In this document: positions 26,517 through 37,975 of the stretch, piece after piece
How positions within the stretch are numbered: position 1 is the first letter of the stretch
How the letters are laid out: each line of letters opens with the position of its first letter
Assembly: GCF_900168195.1 (NCBI RefSeq)
Contig: NZ_FUYX01000003.1
Coordinates: forward strand, 432,246 to 496,245
From: Allobosea thiooxidans
GTDB taxonomy: Bacteria; Pseudomonadota; Alphaproteobacteria; Rhizobiales; Beijerinckiaceae
Length of the DNA stretch: 64,000 nt
Direction of reading: 5' to 3'
Position numbers and translations under genes: made by a program
The notes under the pieces: generated by a model
What the model was told of the DNA's origin: nothing
The model's database searches: none
The model's input: only the letters and a program-made list of their open reading frames with translations

Positions 26517-26987
26517 ATGAGCCAACGCCTCAATGTTTTTCAGGTGGCGCCCGCAGCGATCGAAGCGCTGCTGAAGACGCAGGCCTATGTCAACGAGAGC
26601 GGGCTGGAGCACAGCCTGCTCGAGCTGGTGAAGATGCGAGCCTCGCAGATCAACGCCTGCGCCTATTGCCTGCACATGCACTCGATGGATGCCCGCAAGG
26701 CCGGCGAGAGCGAGGCGCGGCTCTATCTGCTCGACGCCTGGCGCGAATCCGACCTCTACACCCCGCGGGAGCGCGCCGCGCTCGGCTGGACCGAGGCGCT
26801 CACCCGCCTCTCGGAGGGAGCCCCGAGCGACGAGGCCTTCGCGGAGCTGCGTGCTCATTTCAGCGAGAAGGAGTGCGTCGACCTCTCGATGTCCATCGCC
26901 GCCATCAATGCCTGGAACAGGCTGAATGCCGGCTTCCGCTCGCGCCACCCGGCCGACCGGCCGCGCAAGACCGAGGCCGCGGCCTGA
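26517..26987 (+). CDS. Carboxymuconolactone decarboxylase-family (AhpD-like) protein, copy 1
   Basis: 156 residues starting MSQRLNVFQVAPAAIEALLK. It carries the thiol motif CAYCLHMHSMDARK (CxxC followed by His), the AhpD-type redox centre, and KAGESEARLYLLDAWRES. It is a close paralogue of the next gene. CMD/AhpD proteins with ECF41 sigma factors are thought to be the targets of those sigma factors. A G/C-rich inverted repeat (gggccgagcggccttgcccgctcggccc, about 27001-27030) separates the two copies. Confidence 0.9.
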   Translation: MSQRLNVFQVAPAAIEALLKTQAYVNESGLEHSLLELVKMRASQINACAYCLHMHSMDARKAGESEARLYLLDAWRESDLYTPRERAALGWTEALTRLSEGAPSDEAFAELRAHFSEKECVDLSMSIAAINAWNRLNAGFRSRHPADRPRKTEAAA

Positions 26988-27058
26988 GCCGATGCCTGTT
27001 CGGGCCGAGCGGCCTTGCCCGCTCGGCCCGGTCTACCGTTCCGCAGCGAGATAACACC

Positions 27059-27526
27059 ATGAGCAAACGTCTCAACCCCTATACGACCGCCCCCGACATG
27101 ATGAAGCCGATGATCGCGCTCGAAGCGGCGGTCAAGGATTCCGGCCTCGAATACAGCCTGATCGAGCTGGTGAAGATGCGCGCCTCCCAGATCAATGGCT
27201 GCGCCTATTGCCTGCACATGCACTCGGCCGACGCCCGCAAGGCCGGCGAGAGCGAGGCCCGGCTCTATCTGCTGAGCGCCTGGCGCGAATCCGAGCTCTA
27301 CACCCCGCGCGAGCGCGCCGCATTGGCCTGGACGGAGGCGCTGACGCTGCTGCCGCAGACCCATGCGCCCGACGCCGATTACGAAGAGGCCTTGCGCCAT
27401 TTCAGCGGGGAGGAGATGGTCAAGCTCTCGCTGCTGATCGGCACGATCAATGTCTGGAACCGGATCGCGGTCGGCTTCCGCTCGCATCACCCGAACGACA
27501 GGGCTCCAAGGATCGAGGCCGCCTAG
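27059..27526 (+). CDS. Carboxymuconolactone decarboxylase-family (AhpD-like) protein, copy 2
   Basis: 155 residues, tandem paralogue of the gene at 26517. Same CxxC centre, CAYCLHMHSADARK, and nearly identical KAGESEARLYLLSAWRES and LYTPRERAALAWTEAL. The C-terminal third diverges (QTHAPDADYEEALRHFSGEEMVKL). Its stop is 21 bp before the ECF41 sigma gene, suggesting one transcript. Confidence 0.9.
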   Translation: MSKRLNPYTTAPDMMKPMIALEAAVKDSGLEYSLIELVKMRASQINGCAYCLHMHSADARKAGESEARLYLLSAWRESELYTPRERAALAWTEALTLLPQTHAPDADYEEALRHFSGEEMVKLSLLIGTINVWNRIAVGFRSHHPNDRAPRIEAA

Positions 27527-27547
27527 CTTCCGCACGCACGGGATTTC

Positions 27548-28438
27548 ATGACGGACGCCACGGCCGCCGGCTTCGAAACGCACCGGTCCTATTTGATCCG
27601 CCTCGCCTACCGCATGCTCGGCTCGCTCAGCGACGCCGAGGATGTGGTGCAGGACGCCTGGCTGCGCTGGCATGATTCCGCTCCGGAGGCTGTCTCCAGC
27701 CCGCGCGCCTGGCTCGGGCGCGTGGTGACGCGGCTGTGCCTCGACGTGATGAAATCGGCGCGGCGGCGACGGGAGAGCTATGTCGGCGCCTGGCTTCCGG
27801 AACCGCTGATCGAGGAGATCGGCGGCGCCCCCAGCGGCGACGAAGCGATCGATGTTCCCTACGCGCTCCAGCTCGCGCTGGAACGGCTGTCGCCGCTGGA
27901 ACGGGCCGCCTTCCTGCTGCATGACGTCTTCGACCTGCCCTTTGCCGAAATCGCCGAGACGCTCGGGCGCAGCGAGGCCGCCTGCCGGCAGCTCGTCTCG
28001 CGAGCGCGCCGCCATGCGCGGGAAGACGGCCCACGCCACCCGCTCTCGCACGACGAGGCGCGGCGCTACGCCCAGGCGTTCTTCGAAGCCGCCCACAGCA
28101 CCGACCCCACGGTCCTGAAGAGCATGCTCGCCCATGACGCCGTGCTGCGCGCCGATGGTGGCGGCAAGGTGAACTCGGTGCTGAACCCGATCCTCGGCAG
28201 CGAGAAGATCGGCCGCTTCTTCGCTGGCGTCGCCCGCCATGTCGAGCAGGAGGGGCGCGCGACGACACGCTACGCCTTCGTGATGATCAACGGCCTGCCC
28301 GGCTATGTCAGCCTCGAGCGCGGCGAGACCGCGCAGGCGACGGCCTTCGACATCCGCGATGGGCGCATCGCCGCGATCTACATCGTCCGCAACCCCGACA
28401 AGCTCGGCCATGTCCGGCGGCAGCTGGCAGATGCCTAG
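27548..28438 (+). CDS. ECF41-type sigma factor with C-terminal SnoaL-like domain
   Basis: 296 residues. Sigma-2 region at about 10-75 (YRMLGSLSDAEDVVQDAWLRW), sigma-4 at about 110-165 (LSPLERAAFLLHDVFDLPFAEIAETLGRSEAACRQLVSRAR), then a NTF2/SnoaL-like domain. All three ECF41 hallmarks are visible: WLPEP in the linker, DGGGK in the C-terminal domain and NPDKL near the end. In this group the C-terminal domain acts as a built-in control in place of an anti-sigma factor. The neighbouring CMD genes are the classic ECF41 targets. Confidence 0.94.
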   Translation: MTDATAAGFETHRSYLIRLAYRMLGSLSDAEDVVQDAWLRWHDSAPEAVSSPRAWLGRVVTRLCLDVMKSARRRRESYVGAWLPEPLIEEIGGAPSGDEAIDVPYALQLALERLSPLERAAFLLHDVFDLPFAEIAETLGRSEAACRQLVSRARRHAREDGPRHPLSHDEARRYAQAFFEAAHSTDPTVLKSMLAHDAVLRADGGGKVNSVLNPILGSEKIGRFFAGVARHVEQEGRATTRYAFVMINGLPGYVSLERGETAQATAFDIRDGRIAAIYIVRNPDKLGHVRRQLADA

Positions 28439-28485
28439 GCAGACCTCATCGGATCGGATCGCGGACACCGCCATTGCGAGCGAAG

Positions 28486-28542
28486 CGAAGCAATCCAGGG
28501 GGATTGGCCGAGCACCTCGTCCGGTCCCCCTGGATTGCTTCG
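28486..28542. repeat. Long inverted repeat, GAAGCAATCCAGGGGG type
   Basis: Perfect 18-bp arms, CGAAGCAATCCAGGGGGA (28486-28503) and its complement (28525-28542), with a 21-nt loop. The left flank GCGAGCGAAGCGAAG extends the similarity to a repeat type common in alphaproteobacterial genomes. It lies between the convergent ECF41 and azlD genes, so it may also serve as a bidirectional terminator. Confidence 0.85.
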
Positions 28543-28579
28543 TCGCTGGGCTCCCCGCGCGAACCGCCCGAAAGCCCCT

Positions 28580-28942
28580 CTAGCCTGCCGCGAACAGCCA
28601 GACGCCGCCGATCAGGATCGCTTCACCGACCAGCACGGCGAGCATCATCCGGCGCCGGTCCAGCAGCATGACGACGCTCGCGGCGGCAAGCGCCGCGACC
28701 CGCACCAGGGCAGGCGCAGCGGCAAGCGCGCCCGGCGGCGAGACCATCAGCTTGGCGACGATGCCAGCCAGCAGCGCCGTGGCGACCGCCCTGACCCATT
28801 CGAGCAGCGGCGAATCGTTGGACAGCCCGCGCGCGAAGCCGACCGCGAGCCAGCGCCAGATCTCCGTCGGCAGGACCGCGAAGAGCATCAGGGCCAGATA
28901 GGGCCAGAGAGGCCCGTCGAGCAGGGCGATCGGCTGGGTCAT
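28580..28942 (-). CDS. azlD: AzlD-family branched-chain amino acid exporter subunit
   Basis: 120 residues with four hydrophobic segments; starts MTQPIALLDGPLWPYLALML. It has the size and pattern of AzlD, the small partner of AzlC; the pair exports branched-chain amino acids in characterised cases. The start overlaps the azlC stop by 4 bp. Confidence 0.85.
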   Translation of the reverse strand: MTQPIALLDGPLWPYLALMLFAVLPTEIWRWLAVGFARGLSNDSPLLEWVRAVATALLAGIVAKLMVSPPGALAAAPALVRVAALAAASVVMLLDRRRMMLAVLVGEAILIGGVWLFAAG

Positions 28943-29661
28943 GCCGGCTTCCGCTTCCGCCCGACGGCAAAGGCGATGGTGCCCGCCGCGAGCCCGGCGA
29001 CGATGAGATCGAAACCGCCGCCGATGAAGCGCTCACAGATCGGCGCCAGCACGAGCCCGAGAGCCAGCGCGGTCACGTCACCGCGATGGCGCAGCCCCCC
29101 TATCAGCGAGATCAGGAAGAAGATCGGCGTCAGGCACAGCAACCCGGCGGCGAAGGGAATCGGCAGCGCACCGAGAAGATAGTAGCCCGTGAAGGTGCCG
29201 ACCGAGCTGACGGCCATGCAGGTGTTGGCGAAGCCGAGGAAATAGGCGACCCGCTGATGTGGGGCGATGCCGGGCAGCCGGCGAAGCCCCTCGCTCCAGG
29301 CGGTAACCGCGACGTAATGTGCAAGGAAAAGCTGTTGCCAGACACTCTGGCCCGGCCGGCGCAGCAGCGGCAGGATCGCCATGGTCATCGGCAGGAAGCG
29401 CAGCGAGGCGAAGGCAACCGCAATGGCGATCGCGCTCCAGGCGGCCCCGGCCGCGATCGAGGCGAAGAACAGCACCTGCGAGGGGCCGGCCCAGACGAGG
29501 ATCGTCGAGAGCACCGCGACATCGACCGGATAGCCGACATCGCGGGCGAGCGAGCCGATGCCGATGAGCCCGAAACCGACGATCCAGGCGGGCAGCAGCA
29601 GCGCATCGCGCATGCCGGCCAGCGCGACACGCTGCCAGCTCCAGTCTGCGGATACGCTCAT
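28939..29661 (-). CDS. azlC: AzlC-family branched-chain amino acid exporter
   Basis: 240-residue inner-membrane protein from the ATG at 29661 (an in-frame start at 29697 adds 12 residues). The AzlC hallmarks are GMRDALLLPAWIVGFGLIGIG and LSTILVWAGPSQVLFFASIAAG, followed by FLPMTMAILPLLR. Large subunit of the export pair with AzlD. The 249 bp upstream hold no recognised feature. Confidence 0.9.
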   Translation of the reverse strand: MSVSADWSWQRVALAGMRDALLLPAWIVGFGLIGIGSLARDVGYPVDVAVLSTILVWAGPSQVLFFASIAAGAAWSAIAIAVAFASLRFLPMTMAILPLLRRPGQSVWQQLFLAHYVAVTAWSEGLRRLPGIAPHQRVAYFLGFANTCMAVSSVGTFTGYYLLGALPIPFAAGLLCLTPIFFLISLIGGLRHRGDVTALALGLVLAPICERFIGGGFDLIVAGLAAGTIAFAVGRKRKPA

Positions 29662-29910
29662 AGGGTCATCGCTGCGGGACGGGCTCGAAGGAGTCACGGC
29701 CCCGGATCGGAGCCTTCTCCTCTATCGGTCATGCCCTCGACGCTTGCATAGATGCCGTCAAGCCGGCCCGCTCTGCGATTGATGCAAGGAGCGGCGTGCC
29801 GGAGCCCACGAACAGAAGGGCCCCGGACAGGGGAAGCGCCTCCCTCCGCCAGGAAAGGCGCCGCCGCGATTCCGTAAACCGCGTGGGGCGCTCGAACGCG
29901 ACCTTGCCGC

Positions 29911-30204
29911 TTAGCCCTTGCCGCCCTTCATCGCCATCGTGATGATCTCGTTGGCGAAGTCGATGATCTCCTTGGGGATGCCGCCGACGGCCTGGATGCA
30001 GAGATAGATCAGATAGATGATCGCGGGCACCAGGATCCAGCCGAGCACCTCCTCGAAGACCTTGCGGCGGCGCCTGCGGCGGTCACGCTTCTCGAACCAG
30101 CCCAGCTTCTCCTTGGGCGGGCGCGCGGGCGCCTGATCCTGGGCCTGGGGCAGCGCCTCGCCGGGCTCGGCGGCGAGGGTTGCGGATTTCCGTTTGAACA
30201 ACAC
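29911..30204 (-). CDS. Small membrane protein downstream of clpA, hypothetical
   Basis: 97 residues: Pro/Ala-rich N-terminal region, a strongly basic segment (EKRDRRRRRRKVFEE, about 39-52), one transmembrane helix (LVPAIIYLIYLCIQAVGGI) and a short C-terminal tail. No family recognised. It starts 4 bp after clpA and is probably cotranscribed. The topology suggests a membrane-anchored protein with a cytoplasmic basic domain. Confidence 0.65.
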   Translation of the reverse strand: MLFKRKSATLAAEPGEALPQAQDQAPARPPKEKLGWFEKRDRRRRRRKVFEEVLGWILVPAIIYLIYLCIQAVGGIPKEIIDFANEIITMAMKGGKG

Positions 30205-30208
30205 GCTT

Positions 30209-32737
30209 CTAGGCCTTCGTCAGCGGGACCTTGGGAACGGTGCGGACCGCGCGGCCGGAGGCCTTGGGGGGCTCGTCCGGGCCATCATCCGGTCCGGTGC
30301 CTCCCTTGGGCCCCTTGCGCGGCGCGGCCTTCGCCGGCTTGCCGCCCGCGGCCGCCTTGGCACGCGGCTTCGGCGCCCGCTTGGCCGTCGCCGCAGCGAC
30401 ATCCTTTTCCGGCTTCGGCTTAGCCGGCCCGTCGGGGAATTCAAGTCCGAGCACCTTGATGCCGGTTTCGGACTGGACGACCACGACCTTGACCGCGCCG
30501 CCGTTCTTGAGGCGCCCGAACAAGACCTCGTCGGCCAGCGGCGTCTTGATCGTCTGCTGGATCAGCCGCGCCATCGGACGGGCGCCCATCGTCTCGTCAT
30601 AACCGTTCTCGACCAGCCATTCGCGCGCCTCTTCCGAGAGCTCGATGGTGACATTGCGGTCGGCGAGCTGGGCCTCGAGCTGGAGCACGAACTTGTCGAC
30701 CACGCGCGCCACCACCGTCTTGGGCAGGTGCCCGAAGGAGATGACCGAGTCGAGCCGGTTGCGGAATTCCGGCGCGAACAGCTTGTTGATCGCGTCGGTA
30801 TCGTCGCCCTCGCGCTTCGTCCGGGTGAAGCCATAGGCCGCCCGCGCCATGTCGGCGGCGCCGGCATTGGTCGTCATGATCAGGATGACGTTCCGGAAAT
30901 CGACCTGCTTGCCGTTGTTGTCGGTCAGCTTGCCGTGGTCCATCACCTGCAGGAGGATGTTGAACAGGTCGGGATGGGCCTTCTCGATCTCGTCGAGCAG
31001 CAGCACGCTGTGCGGATGCTGGTCGATCTGGTCGGTCAGCAGGCCGCCCTGGTCGAAGCCGACATAGCCGGGAGGCGCGCCGATCAGCCGCGAGACGGTA
31101 TGGCGCTCCATATATTCCGACATGTCGAAGCGGATCAGCTCGACGCCGAGCGAGGAGGCGAGCTGGCGCGCCACCTCGGTCTTGCCGACGCCGGTCGGGC
31201 CGGCGAAGAGATAGCAGCCGATCGGCTTCTCGCCGTCGCGCAGGCCGGCGCGGGCGAGCTTGATCGCGGAGGACAGGGCCTCGATCGCCTTCTCCTGGCC
31301 GTAGACCGAACGCTTCAGCGTGGTCTCGAGGTTGCGCAGCACCTCGGCGTCGTCCTTGGAGACGGTCTTGGCCGGGATGCGGGCCATGGTCGAGACCGCG
31401 GCCTCGACCTCCTTGACGCCGATCGTCTTCTTGCGCTTGGCCTCCGGCAACAGCATCTGCGAGGCGCCGGTCTCGTCGATCACGTCGATCGCCTTGTCCG
31501 GCAGCTTGCGGTCATGGATGTAGCGGGCGGAGAGTTCCACCGCCGCCTTGATGGCGTCGCTGGTGTAGCGGAGCTTGTGGAACTCCTCGAAATAGGGCTT
31601 CAGCCCCTTGAGGATCTCGATCGTGTCCGGGATCGACGGCTCGTTGACGTCGATCTTCTGGAAGCGGCGGACCAGCGCCCGGTCCTTCTCGAAATACTGG
31701 CGGTATTCCTTGTAGGTCGTCGAGCCGATGCAGCGCAGCGTGCCCGAGGCGAGCGCCGGCTTGAGCAGGTTCGAGGCGTCCATCGCGCCGCCGGAGGTCG
31801 CACCGGCGCCGATCACCGTGTGGATCTCGTCGATGAACATGATCGCCTTGGGGTGCTGCTCGATCTCCTTCATCACCTGCTTGAGGCGCTCCTCGAAGTC
31901 GCCGCGATAGCGGGTGCCGGCGAGCAGCGTGCCCATGTCGAGCGAGAAGACGGTGGCGTCCTTCAGCACCTCGGGCACCTCGCCGCGGGTGATCTTCAAG
32001 GCCAGCCCCTCGGCGATGGCGGTCTTGCCGACGCCGGGGTCGCCGACCAGCAGCGGATTGTTCTTCTGGCGGCGGCAGAGGATCTGGATCGTGCGCTGGA
32101 CCTCGGGCTCGCGGCCGATCAGCGGATCGATGCGCCCATCCCTCGCCTTTCGATTCAGGTTGACGCAGTAAGCCTCTAGCGCGCTTTCCTTTTTCTTCTT
32201 GTCCTTGTCCTCGGCATTGCCCGGGTCGGAGCGCTGCTCGCGCTGGGGCTCGCCCTCCTCCTCGGCACCGCGCACCGGCCGGCTCTCGCCTGCGCCGGGG
32301 CGCTTGGCGATGCCGTGGCTGATGTAGTTGACCGCGTCGTAGCGGGTCATGTCCTGCTCCTGCAGGAAGTAGGCGGCGTGGCTCTCGCGCTCGGCGAACA
32401 TCGCGACGAGCACATTGGCACCGGTCACCTCCTCGCGGCCGGAGGACTGGACATGGATGACGGCGCGCTGGATCACGCGCTGGAAGCCGGCCGTCGGCTT
32501 GGAATCGTCGCGACCGTCGGTGACGAGATTGGTCAGTTCCGAATCGATGTAGTCGACGAGGTTGCGGCGAAGCAGGTCGAGATCGACGCTGCAGGCGCGC
32601 ATGACCGCGGCCGCATCCTGGTCGTCGACCAGGGCGAGCAGGAGATGCTCGAGGGTGGCGTATTCGTGGCGGCGCTCATTGGCGAGAGCCAGAGCCCGGT
32701 GAAGCGCCTGTTCGAGGCTGCGCGAGAAGCTCGGCAA
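30209..32737 (-). CDS. clpA: ATP-dependent Clp protease ATPase subunit ClpA
   Basis: Unfoldase that feeds substrates to ClpP; 842 residues. Clp N-domain (1-150), a charged spacer ([11 protein letters not shown]), AAA-1 with Walker A GDPGVGKT and AAA-2 with GPTGVGKT, and the D2 segment [16 protein letters not shown]. The ClpP-contact loop is in the usual place. It begins at TTG 32737 with AGGAG 8 nt upstream. Beyond the normal end is an unusual Lys/Ala/Pro-rich tail of about 75 residues ([19 protein letters not shown] onward). ClpS lies 46 bp upstream. Confidence 0.96.
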   Translation of the reverse strand: MPSFSRSLEQALHRALALANERRHEYATLEHLLLALVDDQDAAAVMRACSVDLDLLRRNLVDYIDSELTNLVTDGRDDSKPTAGFQRVIQRAVIHVQSSGREEVTGANVLVAMFAERESHAAYFLQEQDMTRYDAVNYISHGIAKRPGAGESRPVRGAEEEGEPQREQRSDPGNAEDKDKKKKESALEAYCVNLNRKARDGRIDPLIGREPEVQRTIQILCRRQKNNPLLVGDPGVGKTAIAEGLALKITRGEVPEVLKDATVFSLDMGTLLAGTRYRGDFEERLKQVMKEIEQHPKAIMFIDEIHTVIGAGATSGGAMDASNLLKPALASGTLRCIGSTTYKEYRQYFEKDRALVRRFQKIDVNEPSIPDTIEILKGLKPYFEEFHKLRYTSDAIKAAVELSARYIHDRKLPDKAIDVIDETGASQMLLPEAKRKKTIGVKEVEAAVSTMARIPAKTVSKDDAEVLRNLETTLKRSVYGQEKAIEALSSAIKLARAGLRDGEKPIGCYLFAGPTGVGKTEVARQLASSLGVELIRFDMSEYMERHTVSRLIGAPPGYVGFDQGGLLTDQIDQHPHSVLLLDEIEKAHPDLFNILLQVMDHGKLTDNNGKQVDFRNVILIMTTNAGAADMARAAYGFTRTKREGDDTDAINKLFAPEFRNRLDSVISFGHLPKTVVARVVDKFVLQLEAQLADRNVTIELSEEAREWLVENGYDETMGARPMARLIQQTIKTPLADEVLFGRLKNGGAVKVVVVQSETGIKVLGLEFPDGPAKPKPEKDVAAATAKRAPKPRAKAAAGGKPAKAAPRKGPKGGTGPDDGPDEPPKASGRAVRTVPKVPLTKA

Positions 32738-32783
32738 GGGGAGCGCTCCTATCTGTTGCGGGAGTTTTCGGTCCGACCCAAGG

Positions 32784-33125
32784 CTACTTCTTCTCCATCA
32801 CGCATTGCAGCGGGTGCATATGCTTCCGGGCGAGGTCCATGACGAGGGTGACCTTTGTCTCGGCGACCTCGTAGGTGAAGACGCCGCATTCTCCGACGCC
32901 GTTCTGATGCACATGCATCATGATCCGCGTGGCTTCGGCGCGATCCTTGTTGAAGAACCGCTCCAGGACATGAACGACGAACTCCATGGGGGTGTAGTCG
33001 TCGTTCAGCAGCAGGACACGATAGAGGTTCGGCTTGCGCGTCCGCGTGCGGGTCAGCACCGCGGTGCCGGCCCCCTCGCGCCCGCCACCGCCGGGAGGCC
33101 CGGCCCGTCTGGGCTTGTCGGCCAT
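32784..33125 (-). CDS. clpS: ClpS adaptor of ClpA
   Basis: N-end rule adaptor, 113 residues from the ATG at 33125. The core begins [23 protein letters not shown] and includes the N-degron pocket segment [22 protein letters not shown] and the terminal [10 protein letters not shown]. An in-frame ATG at 33176 with GAGG 9 nt upstream may be the real start and would add 17 residues. Followed by clpA on the same strand. Confidence 0.94.
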   Translation of the reverse strand: MADKPRRAGPPGGGGREGAGTAVLTRTRTRKPNLYRVLLLNDDYTPMEFVVHVLERFFNKDRAEATRIMMHVHQNGVGECGVFTYEVAETKVTLVMDLARKHMHPLQCVMEKK

Positions 33126-33425
33126 GGCGAGAGGCTTCGCGCTACCGCGTGGACGCGACACGAATCCAGCACGCATTGCCGTGTCCTCGCCCGCCTGCAT
33201 CGTCCCCGTCCGCGCCATACCCGACAAAACCTGGCCCAATCGATCCTGCGTTCCCACCCGAGATAGTGCTTCGCCTACGAATTTACAGTCCTCGCTCCCG
33301 CTCCGCCAGCCCGTTCCCCTGCGCCACCCTCAACTCTTCGCAGCCCAGCCACGACGCACAACGGCTTGACCGGCCCGCCCTGCCCCGGACATATGCCGCC
33401 CGGGCCGCTGGACAAGGAAACCGCC

Positions 33426-34295
33426 ATGACTCCCAACGCCGTCGTCACCATCGGCGAGGATCTCGCCCGGCCCGTGCGCTTCGGCAATGCGCTGCCGCTC
33501 GCGCTCATCGCCGGCCCCTGCCAGATGGAAAGCCGCGACCATGCGCTCGAATGCGCGATCGCGCTGAAGGAGATCGCGACCGCGCTCGATATCGGCCTCG
33601 TCTTCAAGACGTCTTTCGACAAGGCCAACCGCACCAGCGTCAAGGGCGCCCGCGGCATGGGGCTGCAGGCGGCCCTGCCGGTCTTCGCCGAGATTCGCCA
33701 GCGCACCGGCCTGCCCGTGCTGACCGACGTGCACGACGCCGCACAGTGCGCGCCCGTCGCCGAGGTGGTCGACGTGCTGCAGATCCCGGCCTTCCTCTGC
33801 CGCCAGACCGACCTGCTCGTCGCCGCGGCCCGGACCGGCCGGGTCGTCAACGTCAAGAAGGGCCAGTTCCTCGCGCCCTGGGACATGGTCAACGTCGCGG
33901 CCAAGGTGACGGAGAGCGGCAACCCCAACGTCATGCTGACCGAGCGCGGCGCCTCCTTCGGCTACAACACGCTGGTCACCGACATGCGCTCGCTGCCCAT
34001 CATGGGTGAGATCGGCGCTCCGGTGATCTTCGACGCCACCCATTCGGTGCAGCAGCCCGGTGGCAAAGGCTCCTCGACCGGCGGCCAGCGCGAATTCGTG
34101 CCGGTGCTGTCGCGCGCCGCCGTGGCGGTGGGCGTCGCCGGCCTCTTCATCGAGACGCATCCCGACCCCGACCGCGCGCCTTCGGACGGGCCGAACATGG
34201 TCCCGCTCTCCGAGTTCCAGGAACTCGTCGCCGAACTGCAACGCTTCGACCGACTCGCCAAGCACCGCCCGGCACCGACGATCGCCTATGTCTGA
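33426..34295 (+). CDS. kdsA: 3-deoxy-8-phosphooctulonate (KDO-8-P) synthase
   Basis: Condenses arabinose 5-phosphate with PEP for lipopolysaccharide KDO. 289 residues; signature segments [41 protein letters not shown] and [24 protein letters not shown] weak promoter-like pair, TTGACC (33366) and ACATAT (33389) with a 17-bp spacer, lies upstream. The 300-bp gap to clpS shows nothing else. The stop overlaps the next ATG by 8 bp. Confidence 0.95.
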   Translation: MTPNAVVTIGEDLARPVRFGNALPLALIAGPCQMESRDHALECAIALKEIATALDIGLVFKTSFDKANRTSVKGARGMGLQAALPVFAEIRQRTGLPVLTDVHDAAQCAPVAEVVDVLQIPAFLCRQTDLLVAAARTGRVVNVKKGQFLAPWDMVNVAAKVTESGNPNVMLTERGASFGYNTLVTDMRSLPIMGEIGAPVIFDATHSVQQPGGKGSSTGGQREFVPVLSRAAVAVGVAGLFIETHPDPDRAPSDGPNMVPLSEFQELVAELQRFDRLAKHRPAPTIAYV

Positions 34296-35484
34296 GCCCG
34301 CGCAGGCCGCCGGCGACGACCTGCGCCTGCTGATCCCGGTTCTCGGCCTCTGCGGCTTCGCCTCGACCTTCACGATGCGACTGGTCGATCCGCTGGTCCC
34401 GACGCTGGCGCATGAGTTCGGCCAGAGCGTCCATCAGATCGCCTTCCTGGTAACGGCCTTCTCCGGCTGCTACGCGCTGGGCCAGCCCTTCCTCGGCCCG
34501 ATCGCCGATTCCGTCGGGAAGCTGCGCAGCATCGCGACCTGCCTGGCTGCGCTCTGCCTGCTCTCGGCACTGGCCGCCTTCGCCACCAGCTTCTGGGTCC
34601 TGCTCGCCCTGCGCGCCGCCGGCGGCGTGATGGCCGGAGGCGTCATCCCCGCCGCGATGGCGGCGATCGGCGACCGCGCACCGATGGCCGAGCGACAGAT
34701 CATGCTCGGCCGCTTCCTCGTGATCATGATCGTCGGCCAGATGGCGGGCGCGACGTTCTCCGGCCTCCTCGCCGACCATATCGGCTGGCGCGCCGTCCTC
34801 GGCGCCGCCAGCGTGCTGGCGGGCGGGGCCGCGCTGCTCGTCCGCCTCGCCCTGAAGCCCAGACCGGATGCCGCCAGGGCCCGGCTCAGCCTCGCCGGCG
34901 CGATCGCCAGCTACCGGGCCGTCTTCGCCAATCCGCGCAGCAAGCTGCTCTATCTGCTCGTCATGCTGGAAGGCGCGCTCGTCTTCGGTGTCCCGCCCTT
35001 CGTCGCGGCGATCCTGCACGAACGCTCCGGCGTCGGAGCGTCAGAGGCCGGCCTCGCGATCGGCGCGATGGGGCTCGGCGGGCTGCTCTACGGAACGCTG
35101 ACCCGGGTGCTGGTCGAACGGATCGGGCCGCGCCAGATGATGCGGCTCGGCGGGCTCGCCATGGCGCTGGGCTATTTCGCCTTCGCGCTGCCGGGACCGT
35201 GGTGGACGGCGATCGGCATCTTCCTGATGACCGGCTTCGGCTTCTTCCTGCTGCACGGCACCTTTCAGGCACAGGCGACGGAGCTGGCGCCGACGGCGCG
35301 CGGATCGGCCATGGCCCTGTTCGCCTGCTTCTTCTTCATGGGCCACGCGACCGGGCCGCTCATGACCGGCACGCTGCTCCAGTTCGCCGGCACGCAGCTC
35401 GCACTCATCGTGCTCGGCGTCGGGATCGGCGTGCTCGGCCTCGTCACGCCGCGGCTGCTGCCGCCGCTCGGCTCGCGCAGCTGA
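34288..35484 (+). CDS. MFS transporter (DHA1-like)
   Basis: 398 residues with twelve predicted transmembrane helices. The motif [12 protein letters not shown] in loop 2-3 is a recognisable form of the MFS signature. It starts at ATG 34288 inside the 3' end of kdsA, so it is translationally coupled to it. This type (YbcL/CynX-like) exports drugs or small metabolites; the substrate cannot be told. It is convergent with queF, whose stop lies at the next base. Confidence 0.88.
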   Translation: MSEPAQAAGDDLRLLIPVLGLCGFASTFTMRLVDPLVPTLAHEFGQSVHQIAFLVTAFSGCYALGQPFLGPIADSVGKLRSIATCLAALCLLSALAAFATSFWVLLALRAAGGVMAGGVIPAAMAAIGDRAPMAERQIMLGRFLVIMIVGQMAGATFSGLLADHIGWRAVLGAASVLAGGAALLVRLALKPRPDAARARLSLAGAIASYRAVFANPRSKLLYLLVMLEGALVFGVPPFVAAILHERSGVGASEAGLAIGAMGLGGLLYGTLTRVLVERIGPRQMMRLGGLAMALGYFAFALPGPWWTAIGIFLMTGFGFFLLHGTFQAQATELAPTARGSAMALFACFFFMGHATGPLMTGTLLQFAGTQLALIVLGVGIGVLGLVTPRLLPPLGSRS

Positions 35485-35940
35485 TCAGCGCCCGCGATAG
35501 GGCGCCACGCCCTGGTCGGGCAGCCACAGCCCCTTCGGCGGTTCGCCGGTCTGCCAGAACACATCGATCGGGATGCCGCCGCGCGGATACCAGTAGCCGC
35601 CGATGCGGAACCATTCCGGCTCGAGCAGATCAACCAGCGTCATGCCGATCGAGACGGTGCAATCCTCATGGAAGGCGCCGTGGTTGCGGAAGGCGCCGAG
35701 ATAAAGCTTCAGCGACTTCGATTCCACCAGCCACTGCCCGGGCAGGTAATCGATGACGAGGATGCCGAAATCGGGCTGGCCGGTGACCGGGCAGATCGAG
35801 GTGAATTCGGGGCAGGTGAAGCGGGCCAGATAGCGCGTGCCGGCATGCGGGTTGGGCACCCGGTCGAGGCGGGCTTCCTCTGGCGAGGCCGGCAGGGCGC
35901 TGCTCTGCCCGAGCTGAAGGGTCGAGGCATCGATGGCCAT
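35485..35940 (-). CDS. queF: NADPH-dependent 7-cyano-7-deazaguanine reductase
   Basis: Reduces preQ0 to preQ1 in queuosine synthesis. 151 residues, the unimodular type. The catalytic Cys is in [14 protein letters not shown] (Cys50, Asp57), followed by [20 protein letters not shown], which binds the substrate and NADPH. tgt, the next enzyme to use preQ1, is 3.7 kb away, so two queuosine steps are encoded in this window. Confidence 0.95.
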   Translation of the reverse strand: MAIDASTLQLGQSSALPASPEEARLDRVPNPHAGTRYLARFTCPEFTSICPVTGQPDFGILVIDYLPGQWLVESKSLKLYLGAFRNHGAFHEDCTVSIGMTLVDLLEPEWFRIGGYWYPRGGIPIDVFWQTGEPPKGLWLPDQGVAPYRGR

Positions 35941-36151
35941 AAGCGTGTTCTCCTGATGTTGCCCGGCTTCTAGAGCGCCCCCGCCGCGATGGGAAGCGCG
36001 GGGGCGGAGGGTTCGCCCGGTGGCCCCGCGCGGCTTTCGTGAAAACTAAATTAAGACTGGCGCGTTATCCGGGAAACGATCGGCTTTCGGCCGGCTCCTT
36101 CGCTGCACGGGCGGCGATGAGCCGGGAAGCCACCGCGGCTCGGGGCAATCC

Positions 36152-36412
36152 ATGATCATCGCCGGCATCCTGCTCCTGACGGGTATCCTGATCGGCCTCT
36201 CATACCGCTACCCGGTGCTGCTTCTCGCCAGCCTCGGCGTGACGCTCGCCGCCTTCCCGCTCTGGTTCGCCCGCGGCGAGCTCGGGCTCCTCAGCATCGC
36301 CGTCTGGTTCGGCTACCTTTCCGCGCTGCAGGGCGGTTTCCTGCTCGGCGGCTATCTCGACACGGCACAGCAGCAGGACGGCTGGCTGCCCGAGCCGGAC
36401 CGCCAGGCCTGA
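36152..36412 (+). CDS. Small three-helix membrane protein, hypothetical
   Basis: 86 residues with three hydrophobic segments (IIAGILLLTGILIGLSYRY, the VLLLASLGVTLAAFPLWF segment, and LSIAVWFGYLSALQGGFLLG) and a polar tail DTAQQQDGWLPEPDRQA. No family recognised. The ATG at 36152 stands alone between queF and eno, each in its own transcription unit. Confidence 0.6.
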   Translation: MIIAGILLLTGILIGLSYRYPVLLLASLGVTLAAFPLWFARGELGLLSIAVWFGYLSALQGGFLLGGYLDTAQQQDGWLPEPDRQA

Positions 36413-36596
36413 GGCCGGCGAAGGCCGCCAAAACACCGCCACCAGACCCGTCATCGAAGGCTCGACATGCGACGCGGCCGGCGAGATCGGCCGCCGAAGC
36501 CCCTCCACGGGCGGAGCGCCACGCCTTCCGACAAGGCGATTCCCCTTTCCCGTCCGATGTTCTAGAAGCGCCCCATCCCTGCCTCCTTCGGAGTGA

Positions 36597-37883
<1,287 letters not shown>

Positions 37884-37975
37884 GGCTGAAACAGCCCGCG
37901 TGCTGCACTGCAACGCGCGGGCGCCATGCGCACCAGCCCGTAACGAGGCCGGGCGCCCGACGCTAGACAGGGGCG

